This document shows positions 13,858 to 23,300 of a DNA stretch of 23,931 nt, piece after piece. Within the stretch, counting starts at the first letter, position 1. Each line of letters starts with the position of its first letter. The stretch lies in NCBI GenBank assembly GCA_964646785.1, contig CAZYGU010000012.1:1-23931 (forward strand), read 5' to 3'. The DNA is from JBGTNQ01 sp964646785. Its GTDB lineage: Bacteria; Patescibacteriota; Minisyncoccia; Phycocordibacterales; Zambryskibacteraceae. Made by a program: the position numbers and the translations under genes. The notes under the pieces were generated by a model. The model was not told the DNA's origin. It ran no database searches and was given only the letters and a program-made list of their open reading frames with translations.

Positions 13858-15969
13858 CTACTTCGTTGTATTATACAATGTTAAAACTTCAGAAGCAGAT
13901 AATGCCCTATTGTAGATTCTTGGTTCATCCAGACTTCCATCAAATCTACGATTTGGGTTTCCACCAATTCTTACTGGATCTGTAGTTGTATTTGAAGTTA
14001 CTGTTCCAGAACCACCATTCACGAGCGGAACACTTACTCCATCAATATAGATAGTAATTACACCATTGATTCCACCCGTAAGAGTTGCAACTGCATGATG
14101 CCATAGTCCATCTGCATAACCTGTAGTAGTCGTGTATTGATTCCAATGTGCCCCGCCACTATCTTGAGTCAGAAATGTGACTTTGTCGTATGGAGATAAG
14201 TCACCAATAAACAATCCCCAACCTGCTGCTGTAGTTGGATTATCCATTTTTACCACCAGTGGTCTATATGGAGGATAAAGACTACCAGCTAATTTAAACC
14301 ACACAGCAACAGACATCTCACCGAGTGCATCTGCAATATTTCCAACTGTTATTTCGTCATCAATACCGTCAAATTTTAAACCTTGACCAACCTTTCCTAT
14401 AACAGATGAAGTTGTTGTACTCAGACCTACTATCAGTCCATGATCTCCATTTTCTGATACATCATCAACGACCCCAGTTCCCCAACTCATATACTTTCCA
14501 TCAAGCGGCCAATATCCAACAAGGCCAGATTTAACAATATCTATTGGTGTTTTGTTTACTAATGAATATGATGTTTTGTACAAAGAGGCAATTTCATCTG
14601 CAGATAGGGCGCGATTGTACACACGGACTTCATCAATAGCACCAGTAAAACCATAAGGACCAGTAGAGCTAATATAATTAGTCACACCACCAAATGTATT
14701 TATTGCAGCAGTATCAGCATATGTATTCGGCGATCCGTCTAAAGACCCGTCTACATAAAGCCTTACGTCTTGTGTCACAATATTTCTCACTGCGGCTACA
14801 AAATGCCATTTCCCATCATCAATATTAGTCACTCCACTTGTGACATTAACACCACCCGCATCAGTTCTAAAATATGCCACTAGCTTATGAGCAGTACCCC
14901 CAGCAGTTGTATCACCAACTTGTAAATATACTAATGGATTACTATTTTGTAACTGAAAAATTATTCCACCATCTACAGTAGTCTTAACCCATGCAGACAC
15001 AGTAATATCATTTGCAAAATTAAAAACTTTTGATGAAGGTATCGTAGCTAGCCCAGCAAGGCCTTCATTAAAGTAAACAGCTTCCCCTAACTTACCACTT
15101 ACCCAACTTGTATCACCACTTAACTGGGAACTATTTCTGTTCCCAGAAAAATCAGAAGCAACAGTTCCGTCACCTTCATTCATTGGCCAGTAGCCTACTA
15201 GCCCGAGATTATTTGCTTGTCTTTTCACAACAACACCACTCTTGTAAAGAGTGGAAACCTCACTTTGTGAAAGTGCTCGATTGTAAATGCGAACTTCGTC
15301 GATTGAGCCTGCATACCCTCCCCCAAATCCAGTTCCAAATATAAGTGGATTTGTAAGAACACGCGATACACCCCCTGATATCACATAAGCTGAACTTCCT
15401 TGTAAAATACCATCAACATATACAGCGGTGACCTCGTTTGAGGTTACAACCCCTACTACATGATGCCAACTTCCTGAACTTGGCGCAGTCACATCTACAG
15501 CTCTAGCAGTTGTACCTGTCCAAAACTGCATACGGACCAAACCTCCAGTTACACTTAGGCTGTAATTTTCGTCTTTATTTACAACAAATTGTGTATCTGA
15601 ATTCCCGTTTAATTTAATCCACGCTGAAACAGTAACGTCAGATGTTGTATCTAAAGAATTTGAATCTGGAACTTGCACATAATGAACTAAGTTAAAAAAA
15701 TTTAAACCCTTTCCAAATTTTCCACTTACCCACGTGGGGGTTCCACCAAACGCTCCATTGTTTTTATTTCCTGAAAAATCACTTGAGACAGTTCCACTTC
15801 CTTCGTTCATTGGCCAATATCCCACAAGACCAAGATTATTTGGAGCTCTTGTGATACCACTAGCGTATGTAAAGGTGGGAAAAAGGAAACATACAAAGAA
15901 AAGAAAAAGACTAATCCAGAGGCTTCGGAAGGATTCAGAATTCTTTTTTTGTATTTCAAAATTTCGCAT
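13858..15969 (-). CDS. secreted triple-LamG (jelly-roll) protein, copy 3
   Basis: This 703-residue protein is the first gene of the LamG array in reading direction. The signal peptide has a basic, polar start, the hydrophobic core LWISLFLFFVCFLFP and a likely cut after FTYA at 36. Domain 1 is at about 44-246 (GLVGYWPMNEGSGTVSSDFSGN ... GSIDEVRIYNRALS), domain 2 at about 255-480 with the same opening block, and domain 3 at about 492-703 (GLVGYWPLDGKYMSWGTG ... GSLDEPRIYNRALS). The three domains keep the same order and domain-specific features as copies 1 and 2, so the set came from whole-gene duplication. No anchor is visible, so the product is exported and either released or held by partners. 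Function unknown. Confidence 0.9.
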   Translation of the reverse strand: MRNFEIQKKNSESFRSLWISLFLFFVCFLFPTFTYASGITRAPNNLGLVGYWPMNEGSGTVSSDFSGNKNNGAFGGTPTWVSGKFGKGLNFFNLVHYVQVPDSNSLDTTSDVTVSAWIKLNGNSDTQFVVNKDENYSLSVTGGLVRMQFWTGTTARAVDVTAPSSGSWHHVVGVVTSNEVTAVYVDGILQGSSAYVISGGVSRVLTNPLIFGTGFGGGYAGSIDEVRIYNRALSQSEVSTLYKSGVVVKRQANNLGLVGYWPMNEGDGTVASDFSGNRNSSQLSGDTSWVSGKLGEAVYFNEGLAGLATIPSSKVFNFANDITVSAWVKTTVDGGIIFQLQNSNPLVYLQVGDTTAGGTAHKLVAYFRTDAGGVNVTSGVTNIDDGKWHFVAAVRNIVTQDVRLYVDGSLDGSPNTYADTAAINTFGGVTNYISSTGPYGFTGAIDEVRVYNRALSADEIASLYKTSYSLVNKTPIDIVKSGLVGYWPLDGKYMSWGTGVVDDVSENGDHGLIVGLSTTTSSVIGKVGQGLKFDGIDDEITVGNIADALGEMSVAVWFKLAGSLYPPYRPLVVKMDNPTTAAGWGLFIGDLSPYDKVTFLTQDSGGAHWNQYTTTTGYADGLWHHAVATLTGGINGVITIYIDGVSVPLVNGGSGTVTSNTTTDPVRIGGNPNRRFDGSLDEPRIYNRALSASEVLTLYNTTK

Positions 15970-16067
15970 TTCTATGTTGTACCAACCTTACTTATATATT
16001 CCGAGTATTAAGAAGAGTTCTCGACACTAGGTACTACATTCACCAACTAGTAAAAACAAACTAGTAC

Positions 16068-16643
16068 TTAATTGGCCCACTTCCAAGTAGAGAGAATATC
16101 AACCATTGTCTGATCAAAATCTTTGTATGTTGTAACTTGATAAAGTTTTTCTCCATACGAGAACCATATTTCTCTAGTAATCAACGTGCTTCCCGCATCA
16201 TGAGAAAGAAACGTCACTCCACGTCCTCCAGCTATAGAAACTTGTTCTGGGTTATCAATCACAAGATCTGGAAGATCCTGCTGTATTTTAGTAATAGTCA
16301 CACCCTCTGGTGAATCCCATGCAGACACATGCACTTGAAAATTTCGAGCATCACTATTCCCTTTGAACAATACAGTTTCCGATTCTTCCCCTTTGTCATT
16401 TGTTTCAGTTAGCGGAGAAAAGGTGAAATCACCGGGAATCATAAATGAAAAACTGTTATCAGAATGTAGGTATGGCTTTTTTGTTGATGGATCGGTATTT
16501 TCTTCACCAGAGCTATTCAATGTTCTTCTCTGAAACAGACTCATTCCATCAATACTATTCTTTGACCCTCCCCAGAGAAGAAAAGCAAGAATAATTGCTG
16601 CTGCTATAACTACGACAATGAAAATATGTTTTTTAGTTTTCAT
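16068..16643 (-). CDS. membrane-anchored protein with PsbP-like fold pattern, unknown function
   Basis: This 191-residue protein has an N-terminal membrane anchor (KTKKHIFIVVVIAAAIILAFLLW, uncleaved by appearance) and a short polar linker. A soluble domain at about 58-190 opens with DNSFSFMIPGDF and contains alternating strand-like blocks (FQVHVSAWDSPEG, REIWFSYGEKLYQVTTYKD), ending in ILSTWKW. The pattern resembles small PsbP/Mog1-type domains found on many bacterial lipoproteins; this is a fold guess, not a function. It lies 21 bases after the stop of the upstream 148-residue gene and is likely in the same operon. It should sit on the outer face of the cytoplasmic membrane. The stop is followed by a weak 6-bp hairpin (ACTAGT, 16046-16065). 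Confidence 0.75.
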   Translation of the reverse strand: MKTKKHIFIVVVIAAAIILAFLLWGGSKNSIDGMSLFQRRTLNSSGEENTDPSTKKPYLHSDNSFSFMIPGDFTFSPLTETNDKGEESETVLFKGNSDARNFQVHVSAWDSPEGVTITKIQQDLPDLVIDNPEQVSIAGGRGVTFLSHDAGSTLITREIWFSYGEKLYQVTTYKDFDQTMVDILSTWKWAN

Positions 16644-16664
16644 AATTTTATATCACATTCATTA

Positions 16665-17111
16665 TTATTGAGTACCAGTAGGCACTGTTCCTTCTGTTTG
16701 TGGTGCAGTGAGATTAATTGGTGCTACCTCAATAACCTTATGCTTCGTTGGGCTATAGAGGATAGCTTTTCGTGCTTTTGAATAAATTAGTACCCGATCA
16801 TCTTTCTCAGCATTTTTGAAAAACTCTTGATTTTGAAGTTTTGCTGGGTCAGAAACAGTTGCGAGAGTAGGCTCTTCATCAGTCGGTAACAAAATAAGTT
16901 TTCCAACAGCTTCGATTGTTTCTTCTAGTGTTTTCTTATTAGCTTCAAGCGCCTTTTGATTACTATCAACTTTTGTTTGCATATAGAAGTAGACAGCACC
17001 TGCAGCAAGTACCACCACCAAAAGAGTAAGAATGCTAAATACAATTTTTACCCTTTTGTGTGGAATTGTTGGTTCTTCAGAAATTGATGTTTTATTTGTT
17101 TCGTTTTCCAT
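16665..17111 (-). CDS. conserved Patescibacteria-type membrane protein, unknown function
   Basis: This 148-residue protein has a polar N-terminus, one membrane span at about 22-43 (KIVFSILTLLVVVLAAGAVY) and a short coiled-coil stretch rich in Gln/Asn/Lys/Glu (46-70). A block (KLILLPTDEEPTLATVSDP ... FFKNAEKDDRVLIYSKARKA) runs on to YSPTKHKVIEVAPINL, and a Thr/Pro-rich end follows. I recall this block as common in Parcubacteria, always of unknown function. It is the first gene of a two-gene unit with the 191-residue protein. An extended -10 (TGG-TATACT) upstream gives a leader of about 29 bases. Probably extracytoplasmic. Confidence 0.8.
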   Translation of the reverse strand: MENETNKTSISEEPTIPHKRVKIVFSILTLLVVVLAAGAVYFYMQTKVDSNQKALEANKKTLEETIEAVGKLILLPTDEEPTLATVSDPAKLQNQEFFKNAEKDDRVLIYSKARKAILYSPTKHKVIEVAPINLTAPQTEGTVPTGTQ

Positions 17112-17146
17112 AAAAATGCTCTATTTACGTTGCTTAGTTGAGTTTA

Positions 17147-17155
17147 AGTATACCA
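17147..17155 (-). promoter_or_regulatory. extended -10 promoter for the 148-/191-residue gene pair
   Basis: TGG-TATACT on the minus strand (17147-17155) is an extended -10 element with five of six consensus bases. The -35 region is weak. The start point is expected near 17140, about 29 bases before the ATG at 17111. Confidence 0.5.
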
Positions 17156-17208
17156 AAAAAGCAGGCAGAAAGTTGTCTCATTGTGTGTAAAAACCTATAC
17201 GAAAAAAA

Positions 17209-17304
17209 CTACTCTTCCTTCTTTTCTTCTTTTATATCCTTTACCTCAACTGAAACTTCCGGTATGCCTTCATTTCTTGTGTATCCCTTTACATTTGTAT
17301 GAAC
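17209..17304 (-). pseudogene. start-less 31-codon open stretch, possible gene relic
   Basis: Between the stop of the giant protein and the next promoter, one frame on the minus strand reads VHTNVKGYTRNEGIPEVSVE and then a charged end VKDIKEEKKEE and TAG. It has coding-like composition and resembles a natural C-terminus. It is bounded upstream by TAA (17305-17307), and no ATG, GTG or TTG begins it. It may be the left-over end of a deleted or frameshifted gene, or chance. No terminator is seen for the giant gene in this 217-base gap. Confidence 0.25.
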
Positions 17305-17328
17305 TTATTCTTTACATAAGAACACTAT

Positions 17329-20300
17329 TTATGATGTTGTTGTGTCGGGTTGTGTAGTAACTTCTCCAGTTGAACCCTGATCTTGTACTGTAGTAGTTGT
17401 GTCAGTACCTACATTTGGAGTACCGGTATCTGTTGGTACTACGCCATTTCCTTGAGTATCAGTTATTACTGGTGTAGTTCCTGTGTCAGTTATCAGTGGT
17501 GTAGTAGTACTTGTCGTATTCCCTGTTTGTTGATTCACCACAGGAGTAGAACTTCCATTTGAGTTATCAATTATTGGTGTCGATGTACCTGTTCCAGATG
17601 TCGTAATTGGAGTTGATGTTGCTACTGGCTCAAACTCAGTTGAGAGAGTAAGTTTTTGATCCTTGATTGCAAGTGCGATCCAACTGAATGTGATGTCCTC
17701 AGTCGCTGCTTTGTTGAGGATGATGGTAAAGCCTTTCTCTGTTTTATTGGTGACGATAAATCGTACATCATTTCCAAATACTGCATTCTCAATTGGAGAC
17801 AGATCAGCTGGTGTTGATGTTGAGTTATTAAGTGCAATAGTTGCAGACACAACTGGCTGTGCTAAGTACTCACTATCAAACACTACATCAACCTTTCGTG
17901 AACCTTTCTGTACAGTCGCTGTTCCTCCTGTGTCAGAAGTAAAGTATGGACGACCGAAGAAGGTAGTATCAGATAGCATTGAGATCATAGTGCTTGTTGC
18001 ACCGATAGAGTTTACTGTAAGACCACTCGTGAATGTTGCAGTTCCAGCAACGGTGAGTGCGTTAGTTCGTACTGACTGAGCAAGTACATCTCCTGCAAAT
18101 ACCACACTACCAGCATCGTCGAAGCTTACTACTACATCATCTGGGAGAACGATCGCAAATCTTCCATCAGTAGAAGTTGCATTTGCTGAAGCAATAGATG
18201 TTGTTGCTGTATCAATACCAAGTATTGCAGAAGCAGAATTTGCACGTCTGAGAACAAATCCACCGATGATTGAATCCACCTGGAGTTTACCAGTCTTGAT
18301 TTCTTCAGCACCAATCGTTAGTCCTTCGATACGTTCTGCATTCAAGAGATTTGTCACAACATTTGGACTAATCATCTGTGATACCGCTGAAACTTTATCC
18401 GCAAAAATTTCTGACATGAAGCTTCCGTTCTGTGCTCGGTCTGCTTTCATTGTTTCAAGGAATTTCAACACTTGATCATCGTGTGCAGAAATATTTCTCC
18501 TAGTAGTAATTGCTTGACCGTCAATTGAAGAAACAAGTCCATTGTTAATTGTTGTTGTTCCAAATGTAAGACCATTATTTGTAAATCCATCTACTTGATG
18601 CATTGCATTCCAGTTTGACATAACAAGATCGACAGAGTCACCACCGTAATCAATAAGGTTTACGAATACCATAATGGTTGTGCACTTTCGATTTGGCATT
18701 GCAAACATTGATGCAGGACAATCAACAAGCTTCGTTGGATCCATTGACTCAAGCGCCTTTCCAAGGACTCGGCCAGCAAGTGTTGCACGCATTGCGTATC
18801 CAGGTACAGCAGATGAAGTCACATAGTCACCACTATTTACCATTCCATTTTCAGTTGTAACAAGTACTGGTACACGTCCGATAAGCGCAATTGGATATGA
18901 ATCCTCAGTGTATGCACCAGAAATGAATCCAGGGTCAGTAGATACGATACCAACAAGATCTGGTTGATACTGATACTGACTACTTCGAACACCATGATTA
19001 TTTTGTGGATCAATACTTACCACCTGTCCTGGAACAAGCTCTTCTTGTGAAGTATATCGTTCTGCAAGGTCGGCACCAGAAGTGTTAATTGTTCCACCAA
19101 CTTGGGTAAAGATATCTCCTCCAGAACTTACACGGAATACTGACAATCCATCCGCTTGAAGATTCAAAATATCTTTATCCTTTGTCACCTTGTACTCATA
19201 GAGAGTAGGAGTAACAACAGGTCGTTGTGGGAACGCCATCGCAGATCCTCCGTTTCCATTCCATACATCTGCATATACACCGCCATATGATGGGAATGCT
19301 CTTCTGAAGTTAAAGTTGATCTGCATCCATGTATCTGTCGGATCTGGATTAATTAAATCACCTGATTTCAATATTTGTCTCACCGATGAAGTTCCAAGTG
19401 CTGCCTGTGTTGGAGCGGTTCGTACTTCGGCTGAAATTCCTCCAAGAGCTGTGTTGCCAATGTTTGATTTCCATACAAGAGTTGAATTTGCATCAAGTTT
19501 TGTTCCTACTGGTGACATATCAAACTGTTCTGACTTATAGAGCCCAGTCTGCACCCATCCAAGGTCAAGAATGTTTACTTGGTTACTTGTTGTTGTGGTT
19601 GCTGCACCTGAAATTACAACCACCTTTCCATCTGAACGCTGGAATCCAACTGAACCCGCGTTTGCAGCAACACTCGCAGCAGAATATGAAGGACCTGCAA
19701 TGAATGATCCAATGGTTGGTGTTGGACTAAGAGCTGTGAGTGCACCCGCATTTTCAATGTAAATGTTTGTTACAGTTTGAGCCGCCATAGCAGTACCTCC
19801 GTTTCCAAGAATAATTGCCCATGTTCCGTCTGGTCGTGGAATCGCCATTGAGCCCCATCCCGCGGCAGTTGTAAGTGTAGGACCCGTTGAGGTAATTTGG
19901 TTCAATACCGGAGCATATACACCAGTACCAGTTGATCCTGCGCAAGAACCTGTTGTTGCACCTCCACGAACAATAATCCATGCCCCATCTTTTCTTTGGA
20001 AAGCGAATGCTCCAGGTCCAGTACCTCCAGTGTTTACTGGAGCTGCTGCAAATGAGAAGTTCATAGTGTACGGATCAAAGTTGTTCGTAATAGTGTTTGT
20101 TGCTCCACAGACACCAGTAATACCGTTATATGAAGTCATACCCGGAATAAAGAGATATGTTCCATCTGGTCGTGGGATCCAGATTGATCCAGGTCCAACG
20201 TTCGCAGGAGTCGAAGCCGTGGTAAGTGGAAGTGGTCCTGGGATCATCACATTATTGAGAGGATCATAAATTGAAGAATATGGATTTCCTCCTCCGTGCA

Positions 20301-23300
20301 TAATAAGAATACGTCCATTTGGTAAGATAATCGCCGACGCACCAAATCCAGCACCAGTTGTTCCTGATTTACTTGCGAGGTCAGGACCTGCACTAAAGGT
20401 ATTTGCGACTGGATCGTAAATGTTTGTTGTTGAGGTTGCACCAGTTGTTGAGCCCATAACAACAAGGAACTTACCATCAGGGCGCTTCACTGCAAATCCT
20501 CCAAGACCAAGATTCGTTGTAGGAATTGAACTTCCAGTTTGGAGAGTTGTTGTTCCAGTTGATTCGTCATACACTTGCGCATTTGGTGTTGCATTACCAG
20601 AAATGATTACAAACTTACCATCAGGACGCTTCATTACTACAGTTGTTGATCCTGTTGAAACCTGAAGCTGAGGTGCGGTAATAAATGCACCGTTGTAGAG
20701 ATTTTGGTTTGTTGCGTTAATGGTTGATCCAAAATCTCCTTGAGTAGCAGATAAAGAGAGAGCATTTTGTCTGTTTGCATCATTGTGAATGTTCACAACA
20801 ACTGGAGCAGATCCTGGAGTCGAACTTGTTGCTGTAGCAGCACCGAAGTCAAACTGAGTCTTATGTAGCATAGTGCTATTATCGACAGTCACAGAATAAA
20901 GCACGGGATCAGCATTCACTCTTCGATATCGTGTCATTCCTCCTTTTCGTACTCCCCATTCCTGATCAAGGAATCGTGGAAGTTCACGTTGGAAAATAAA
21001 CTTGAACTGAATTTTGTTGTCTGCAGATGTTGTTGCATTCACAAGGTCACCACTATTTCCGATAGGACGATACGTTCCTTGAGAACAATCAGCTGGACTT
21101 GTGACGGTTCGTACTTGTGCAGTAATCTTACCTTCATTATTTGAAATCCAGTTAAGTGTTGAACCGAGTGAAAGATTTGTATTTGAAATACACTCACTTT
21201 CATAATATGCATCATTTACTCCTCCTGCATTTACACCAGTTTCAAAATTCATGTCGTAGAGTGTAATCGCTGTACTTCCTCCACGAAGAATTGCATATTG
21301 TCCATCTGGCAACATAAATGCAGTCATACCGTGTCCTGTAGTTGTTGGACCAAGACCGATTTGTGATGAAACATCAGTAAAGATAGGCGCCTGTGCTCCT
21401 GCAGCTCCCGGCATTCCTGCTCCTGTATCAATGACATTCACTGTTCCAGTTGCAAACAATACATACTTACCATCTTGTCTCCATACAGCCTGCGAACCAT
21501 CAGAAAGTGACGCAGTTGGTCCAACACCAAGGTTTGCACTAAATGATCCAAATCCATTTGTTGTTGTTGCTTGTGGGTTGTACAAGAATGATTGGTTTGC
21601 GACACCTGGCATTGTCAAATATGTTCCATCTTGTCTTCGGATAGAGAATGAACCAAATCCGATAGCAGTTGGTGCAGCAGGTCCAGTCGTAAAGGTACCG
21701 GCAGATCCAACAGCAGTCGTAGTTCCAGAGTATTGGTTATAAATATAAGTAGTTGTAGTGTTATTACCTGCATAGATCAGGAATGTACCATCATCACGCT
21801 GAACAGCATGTGCTCCAACTCCGATAGTTCCAATACCTCCAGTAGATACGTTAGTATAACCAGAAGCTGTTGCTGCAGATGGGTCATAAATACCCCAGTT
21901 TGCTGTACCTCCTGGCATTACAATATATCTTCCGTCTGTTCTCTGGAACACAACAGTTCCTGTTGCTGCAGCACCTGTGATAGTTGGTCCAGCAGCATTC
22001 GCAGTAATATTGAATGGATCATAAACTCTAGTTGCAGTTGTGCCTCCCGCTTGAATCAAAAGATATCTACCGTCAGGACGCTTAAGTGAAATAGCTCCTG
22101 CTCCAACAGCAGCACCTGCTACAGTTTGAGTCTGCATTGTTGCGCTACTAACACCATTCCAAAGTGATGCGGTAAGAGAACCACCGCCGTGAACAATAAG
22201 ATACTTACCATCTGTTCGAATGATAACATGAGCACCATTGTTTACAGTCGCTGCTACTACTGTTGATGTTGATGTTGTTGCACCTTGAGCATTGATTGTT
22301 CCATCATTAATCGTAACGTAGTTATTGAATGCAGTTGTTGTTGCAAGAGTTGCTCCTGCAATATCAAAGTCTGTTGCACGCTGACCACCTGTGGTTGATT
22401 TCACTGTATCTGAAGTTTGTGAAGAAATAGTAAGTCCACCACCATTCGCTACAACAAACTTATCTACTCCTGCCTGCTGAAGTGTGAGAAGTCCACCAGT
22501 ACCACGCTGGTCAATCACAACACCAGGAACAATTGATGTTGTTGACGCAGAAAGCGCACCAGCATATGGAGTCGATGTTCCGATTCCCACCTTTCCGTCT
22601 GCTTTGATAACAAAATCTTGTGAACCGGTGTTATTCCATACATCCAAAATGTTTGCAGTCTGTGCAGGTGCTGCAACCAAAGCCATTGTTGTGGTACCTC
22701 TTCCTGAAGTTGTATTGTCAGAAGTTACTGAGAACTTTGCGTATGGTTGTGTTGTTGTTGCACCAAGTGCTACAGCATACGAAGTCGTTGCCATTGTAAG
22801 GGTTTGAAGGTTGTTGTTATTTGACCAACCAAGTGCAGCTCCTCCACCACCTCCACTACCACAAGTTGTACCAGTGTTTGAAAGAACACCGAGTGAAGAG
22901 AATGTTGCACAACCTGCACTTCCCGCTGCAGATGTAAGAGCAAGAGTAGTTGTAGTTGCACCTCCGTTTACAAAGAGATTTCCTTCAACTGAGAACTTCG
23001 CAAATGGTGATGTTGTTCCTACTCCTACGTTTCCTGAGTTAAGGATAGTGAAGAGTGATGATGATGCGTTTGATACGAAGTTTGCAAGTACTGGATCTGT
23101 TGAAGTTCCCCAGACTGTGAGGGTTGCTGAAGGAGTGGTTGTTCCGATTGCTACACGAGGTTTTCGGATACCTCCTGCTCCATCGGATTCTGAGTAGATT
23201 GAGAGAATTGGATTTCCATCAAGACGTGCGACATAACTCTCAACGGTACCAATTGATGCACCAGAAGTTACCGGCATATCGATCCATGACAACAGTCCTG

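Noticed and set aside
16046..16065. ACTAGT-loop-ACTAGT hairpin as terminator of the 191-residue gene
   Set aside because: The stem is only six AT-rich pairs and no T-run follows; too weak to call.
1820..16643. Alternative genetic code with TGA as Gly or Trp (known in some Patescibacteria)
   Set aside because: lepA, murJ and the other long genes read through without internal TGA, and their conserved Gly and Trp positions use normal codons; there is no sign of reassignment.
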